Source: LC029 sp036676475 (GTDB lineage: Bacteria > Bacillota > Bacilli > Aneurinibacillales > RAOX-1). Taken from it: a stretch of DNA of 47,232 nt. The notes under the pieces are model-generated. The model made no database searches. It was given only the letters and a program-made list of their open reading frames with translations, and was not told where the DNA came from. The first letter of the stretch is position 1, and every line of letters begins with the position of its first letter. Position numbers and translations under genes: made by a program. The DNA lies in assembly GCA_036676475.1 (NCBI GenBank), contig JAKFCU010000081.1, forward strand, positions 1 to 47,232, read 5' to 3'. Below, piece after piece: positions 44,291-47,232 of the stretch.

Positions 44291-45661
44291 ATGATGGATC
44301 CATTGATTGAGTTGCTTCAATTGAAAACAAAAGCGGATCAATACTTTAAACAAAAAGATTTTGCATCGGCGGCGATTCTCTTAAAGAAAGGGTTGATTCT
44401 GAATTTAAGCGATTTTGAACTGCTGCATAGACTTGGTGAGCTTTATTTTTCGATGGGACGGCTCGAGGAGGCGAAATTTTATTATTCCAAGGCGTTAGGA
44501 GCCACGGATCATACCGATCGGAAGAATGAAGTATATGACAGGCTGCTTTCTATCGAAATGAGTCTTCAACTAAATGACATTTCTGACAACAGCCATCCAC
44601 AAGACTTTTTGGATGATTTGGTAAGATACCTGTATGACAGCCTCTCAAATGCGCATATCCTTAACATTGACATCGAGTGGCTGCGTTATAATCGGGTTCA
44701 CATATCAGACAGAGTTATTGTCAACACTCTCGTCGAGGGCCTACAAATTTTTGAGCATATTGACGGTTTGATCTACTTGTATGACCGTTTGGATGATGAA
44801 CATTCCCGAAATCTGCTGATAAATGTCATAGCATTCCGCATCCTGGGAAACTCCAAAGTAAAATTGCCTCTCAATGCCCCCGATTATTGGAAAAGAAGAC
44901 GATTAATCAAGCATTTAGTGCACTCCAATGATACCTTAAACATAAACTTTCGCAATTGGGATTTGAGATTATACAAGCTTGACCAAATTGGTTACGATAT
45001 CTGCTTATACTATATGAATACCGGAATAAGTAATACGTTCGTGGAAAAACAATATGCGTATTCCAGTTCAGACCGCATAATAAAAGCCCAAGCAGGTGAT
45101 GTAGTGGTCGATGCCGGCGGATGCTGGGGCGATACGGCGCTATATTTTGCCCATCAAGTTGGTGGGCATGGCCATGTGTATACGTTGGAATTTATTCCAA
45201 GCAATCTTGAAATCATGAAAAAAAATCTTGAATTGAATCCACATCTTAAAGACAGGATAACCATCGTTCCACACCCCCTATGGGATCAATCAGACCAAAG
45301 ATTCTATTTCGCGGATGACGGACCTGCCAGTTTCATATCAAGCACAAGTATAGAAGGTGGAACCGGGGATTGCTTGACTGTATCCATCGATGACATGATC
45401 TCTCGATATAACATAAACAAAGTGAATTTTATCAAAATGGATATTGAAGGCGCAGAAATGAGGGCATTGAAAGGAGCTGTAAAAACGATCTCAACCTTCA
45501 AACCGACATTGGCTGTTGCCGTATATCATCATGCTTCTGACTTCGGCAATGTTGCAAGATATATTTCCGAATTGGATTCGGGGTATCAGTTGTTTCTAGC
45601 GCACTATACCATCTACAGGGAAGAAACTGTATTGTTCGCAGTACACCGCAGCAAAGTTTGA
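44291..45661 (+). CDS. TPR-containing FkbM-family methyltransferase
   Basis: The 456-aa product begins with two TPR-like helical pairs (residues about 10-75: ADQYFKQKDFASAAILLKKGL, LLHRLGELYFSMGRLEEAKFYY), continues with an uncharacterised helical region, and ends with an FkbM methyltransferase from about 250: VVVDAGGCWGDTALYFAH near 271 as SAM motif I, YTLEFIPSNLEIMKKN, and FIKMDIEGAEMRALKGA near 380. FkbM enzymes O-methylate sugars or polyketides. The ATG follows GGTGGG by 3-4 bases. TPR units may tether it to other glycan enzymes. A 22-codon frame overlaps its stop (ATG at 45662) but has little support. It is followed by a terminator. Confidence 0.88.
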   Translation: MMDPLIELLQLKTKADQYFKQKDFASAAILLKKGLILNLSDFELLHRLGELYFSMGRLEEAKFYYSKALGATDHTDRKNEVYDRLLSIEMSLQLNDISDNSHPQDFLDDLVRYLYDSLSNAHILNIDIEWLRYNRVHISDRVIVNTLVEGLQIFEHIDGLIYLYDRLDDEHSRNLLINVIAFRILGNSKVKLPLNAPDYWKRRRLIKHLVHSNDTLNINFRNWDLRLYKLDQIGYDICLYYMNTGISNTFVEKQYAYSSSDRIIKAQAGDVVVDAGGCWGDTALYFAHQVGGHGHVYTLEFIPSNLEIMKKNLELNPHLKDRITIVPHPLWDQSDQRFYFADDGPASFISSTSIEGGTGDCLTVSIDDMISRYNINKVNFIKMDIEGAEMRALKGAVKTISTFKPTLAVAVYHHASDFGNVARYISELDSGYQLFLAHYTIYREETVLFAVHRSKV

Positions 45662-45709
45662 ATGGAGAAAGGAGTGCTAGTGAGGAGTCTGAATAGTTGC
45701 GGTCAGGAA

Positions 45710-45734
45710 GGTCTTATCCATAAACGGTAAGACC
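45710..45734 (+). terminator. Terminator of the FkbM gene
   Basis: GGTCTTA pairs with TAAGACC around an 11-base loop, followed by CTTATTTTG, 48 bases past the stop. Confidence 0.65.
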
Positions 45735-45779
45735 CTTATTTTGTTTAAGACGAATACCTGTGAAAAGTGATTTATTTTT

Positions 45780-45980
45780 ATCACGACTAGCGAGAAGACC
45801 CCCACCTCCACGAATGTTTTTTCGTAGGTGGGGGAGGGTTCAAGCTGAAACTATTTCATTATGCACTGACCACCTCTAGTTTCAGATCAACAGTTTAGCA
45901 ACAGCTCTCTTGGCGTCGGCACTGCGTTTGAGAGTAGTGCAGGATCAAAGCCGCCCCACCTTGACTAGTAATTTATACAT
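45780..45980 (+). mobile_element. IS200/IS605-type hairpin, copy 2, possible non-autonomous element
   Basis: Positions 45780-45832 repeat the bulged hairpin seen at 304-360, in opposite orientation, and diverge right after GGGGGA. Beyond it lie more stems without coding: CTGAAACT with AGTTTCAG, and GCACT with AGTGC inside CTCTC/GAGAG. The stretch closes near 45980 at CTTGACTAGT, echoing the GACTAG at the start. This fits a short palindrome-bearing derivative mobilised in trans, or the structured RNA-coding end of a TnpB element with the gene lost. The right boundary is a guess. Confidence 0.45.
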
Positions 45981-46287
45981 TTCTATTATTGTAGACTTAC
46001 GCAGGGAATGCGATGCTTATGGTTAAACTCCAAAAATGTTTCCTTCATTGCACAAAAGCACGTTTAAAAAGCACCCATTTCTCGCCTGGTAGCAGGAAAA
46101 AATAGGCCCTTTTTCATCCCCACCCCATAGGTAAATACTGCAAACTACTGTACTCCCACTATGCCCGATAAAAAGCTTGTCCCTTCTAATTCGTTTTAGC
46201 GTTCCCTATATAAATTTGGCACATGGATATAGATTTTAGTCCAAACATTAACTCAAAAATGGTTGTTAATCCTCATTGGGAGAGGGA
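45981..46287. other. Non-coding stretch, no feature recognised
   Basis: About 300 bases without a supported gene. A short minus-strand frame encodes MKETFLEFNHKHRIPC, possibly transposase debris, but too short to assign. Confidence 0.3.
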
Positions 46288-46392
46288 ATCCTTACAGCCT
46301 TTACAACTATGCCCCTATCCTGGAGTAAGCTGTCAAGTGATCTCCTTGACGGCTTACCCCAGGATAGAGAAACTATGAAAAACTGTAAGGAT
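46288..46392. repeat. Nested inverted repeat (large stem-loop element)
   Basis: ATCCTTACAG at 46288-46297 pairs perfectly with CTGTAAGGAT at 46383-46392. Inside, 46316-46337 (TATCCTGGAGTAAGC and onward) pairs with 46345-46366 (ending CCCAGGATA) over 22 positions with three mismatches. The whole about 105-base unit could fold as one extended structure. It may be a dispersed palindromic repeat or a structured RNA; no coding role is supported. Confidence 0.6.
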
Positions 46393-46516
46393 ATATACGT
46401 CCATGAAGCTAGTACACGCATAAATAGCGGAGTGGCATTTTATACAACAATTTCTATAAACTTGATGCAACGAGTGACTGTTTCTAAAAATTTTTTAAGG
46501 ATTAAAGATTCCAACC

Positions 46517-46870
46517 TTATATATGATCAGTCTCTTCTGAAACAACCCGGTGAGCCTCCACTAATTGCCCCACATTATTTTTTCCCCAAACTGAAATTTC
46601 GGTATTTTCAGCTCCCGCACCGCTTGTTGTAAACACAAATTCAAACGCAGTAAAGTTAGCGAAGTATTCTCTTCTTATAACTTGATCAGGACTTACTAGA
46701 AATACTTCTTGCACATATAATATTCTGGAACCATTTAATATATAGCCTTCTATTAGTACCGTCGATGCATTCGTACTGTCACTATTTTCAATTAATACAG
46801 ATACTTTTTGAGTGCTTCGAGAGCCTGATACAGAAGGATTATTAATAGGTCCAGTTGTGAATCTAGCCAA
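46517..46870 (-). CDS. Stand-alone copy of the collagen-protein N-terminal domain
   Basis: The 117-aa product matches residues 1-116 of the collagen-like protein at 30078-31385 at about 70 of 116 aligned positions by eye, without gaps (REYFANFTAFEFVFTTSG, TEISVWGKN, EAHRVVSE). It stops at HRVVSEETDHI, exactly where the longer protein enters its collagen triplets, so it is either a truncated relic or a free domain. The start is TTG at 46870, 6 bases after AAAGGAGGG, which argues that it is translated. Upstream on the same strand lies a collagen-repeat gene with a terminator between them. The function is unknown; self-assembly or anchoring of surface fibres is a reasonable guess. Confidence 0.72.
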   Translation of the reverse strand: MARFTTGPINNPSVSGSRSTQKVSVLIENSDSTNASTVLIEGYILNGSRILYVQEVFLVSPDQVIRREYFANFTAFEFVFTTSGAGAENTEISVWGKNNVGQLVEAHRVVSEETDHI

Positions 46871-46921
46871 TATGCACCCTCCTTTTAGGTAATTAATTCA
46901 TTTTATTTCACATATGAATAT

Positions 46922-46988
46922 TAAAAAAGTACAGCCTCCACTTGTCTAAGCATATGGGAATTATTTGATTGATCAAGTAGAGGCTGTA
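46922..46988 (-). terminator. Terminator of the edge collagen gene
   Basis: TACAGCCTC pairs with GAGGCTGTA, extended by ACTTG/CAAGT, and the minus strand then runs CTTTTTT. It lies 9 bases past the collagen stop codon. Confidence 0.75.
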
Positions 46989-46996
46989 ATGAAGAA

Positions 46997-47232
46997 TTAT
47001 AGCAGTCCTTGTGGTCCTTGTGGTCCAGTCGCTCCCTGTGGTCCTTCGGTTCCTTGTGGTCCTTCGGTTCCTTGTGGTCCTTCGGTTCCCTGTGGTCCAG
47101 TCGCTCCCTGTGGTCCAGTCGCTCCTTGTGGTCCTTCGGTTCCTTGTGGTCCAGTCGTTCCTTGTGGTCCTTCGGTTCCTTGTGGTCCAGTCGCTCCCTG
47201 TGGTCCAGTCGCTCCTTGTGGTCCTTCGGTTC
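46997..47232 (-). CDS. Collagen-repeat protein, C-terminal part (runs off right edge)
   Basis: Seventy-seven codons plus a stop are visible. Every third residue is Gly: hexapeptides GPQGTE, GPQGAT and one GPQGTT alternate, closing with GPQGPQGLL and a stop. The DNA shows the matching 18-base tandem repeat. This is the collagen-like region of BclA-type filaments, whose Thr residues are glycosylated in known cases. Unlike BclA, no C-terminal globular trimerisation domain follows the repeats. The N-terminal part lies outside the window; it may begin with the domain found at 46517-46870. Repeats of this kind vary in length between strains. Confidence 0.85.
   Translation of the reverse strand, partial: TEGPQGATGPQGATGPQGTEGPQGTTGPQGTEGPQGATGPQGATGPQGTEGPQGTEGPQGTEGPQGATGPQGPQGLL

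Noticed and set aside
304..45835. The region between the two hairpin copies considered as a composite transposon
   Set aside because: IS200/IS605 elements act on single strands with ends in the same orientation; these copies are inverted, and the enclosed genes include ordinary chromosomal ones.
46276..46632. 118-codon plus-strand frame
   Set aside because: It runs through the nested palindrome and antisense to the better supported 117-aa gene, with no motif.
47000..47232. 18-base repeat considered as a non-coding satellite or iteron
   Set aside because: It translates without stop into perfect Gly-X-Y triplets and ends in a stop codon followed by a terminator.

Overview
The window looks like the chromosome of a spore-forming member of the Bacillota (class Bacilli, Paenibacillaceae/Brevibacillus-like; genus not determinable by reading). 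The reasons are strong GGAGG-type ribosome binding sites, frequent TTG and GTG starts, hairpin-plus-T-run terminators, CheV, YitT-family and two-gene ThrE-type proteins, and collagen-like proteins of the kind known from exosporium. No rRNA, tRNA, CRISPR array or prophage core was seen.

Layout. 1-400: the 5' end of a TnpB-like gene running off the left edge, with an IS200/IS605-type hairpin. 386-3384: a short UvrC-like GIY-YIG protein, an arylamine N-acetyltransferase and a YdcF/SanA-type membrane protein. 3810-13259: galU and a giant cyclic beta-1,2-glucan synthase (2807 aa), visibly richer in G+C than its surroundings. 13687-22997: chromosomal genes for a small protein, a haem-oxygenase-fold enzyme, a chemoreceptor, CheV, a two-part amino-acid exporter, an RHH/PIN toxin-antitoxin-like pair, an NlpC/P60 lipoprotein and a YitT protein. 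23639-25399: APS kinase divergent from a TauE/SafE transporter. 25714-47232: a long surface-glycan and surface-protein region, more A+T rich, with long intergenic stretches and signs of gene decay.

The last region holds two PAPS-type sulfotransferases, dTDP-glucose 4,6-dehydratase and an RmlC-like epimerase, a sugar aminotransferase, a NeuD/PglD-like acyltransferase, five glycosyltransferases (one fused to a methyltransferase, one with a probable C-terminal frameshift) and a TPR-FkbM methyltransferase. These are interleaved with a collagen-like beta-helix protein, a second copy of that protein's N-terminal domain standing alone, a collagen-repeat gene at the right edge, an AprX-like subtilase, and a protein with nineteen 14-residue SHAEG repeats ending in a Peptidase_G2-like and a SHOCT-like segment. 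My inference is a spore or cell surface assembly system: nucleotide-sugar enzymes make an N-acylated deoxy-amino sugar, glycosyltransferases add it to collagen-like or repeat filaments, the methyltransferases cap it, and the sulfotransferases sulfate it using PAPS from the nearby APS kinase. This parallels the anthrose/rhamnose glycan on BclA of Bacillus anthracis, with sulfation as the unusual addition. Nothing here proves that link.
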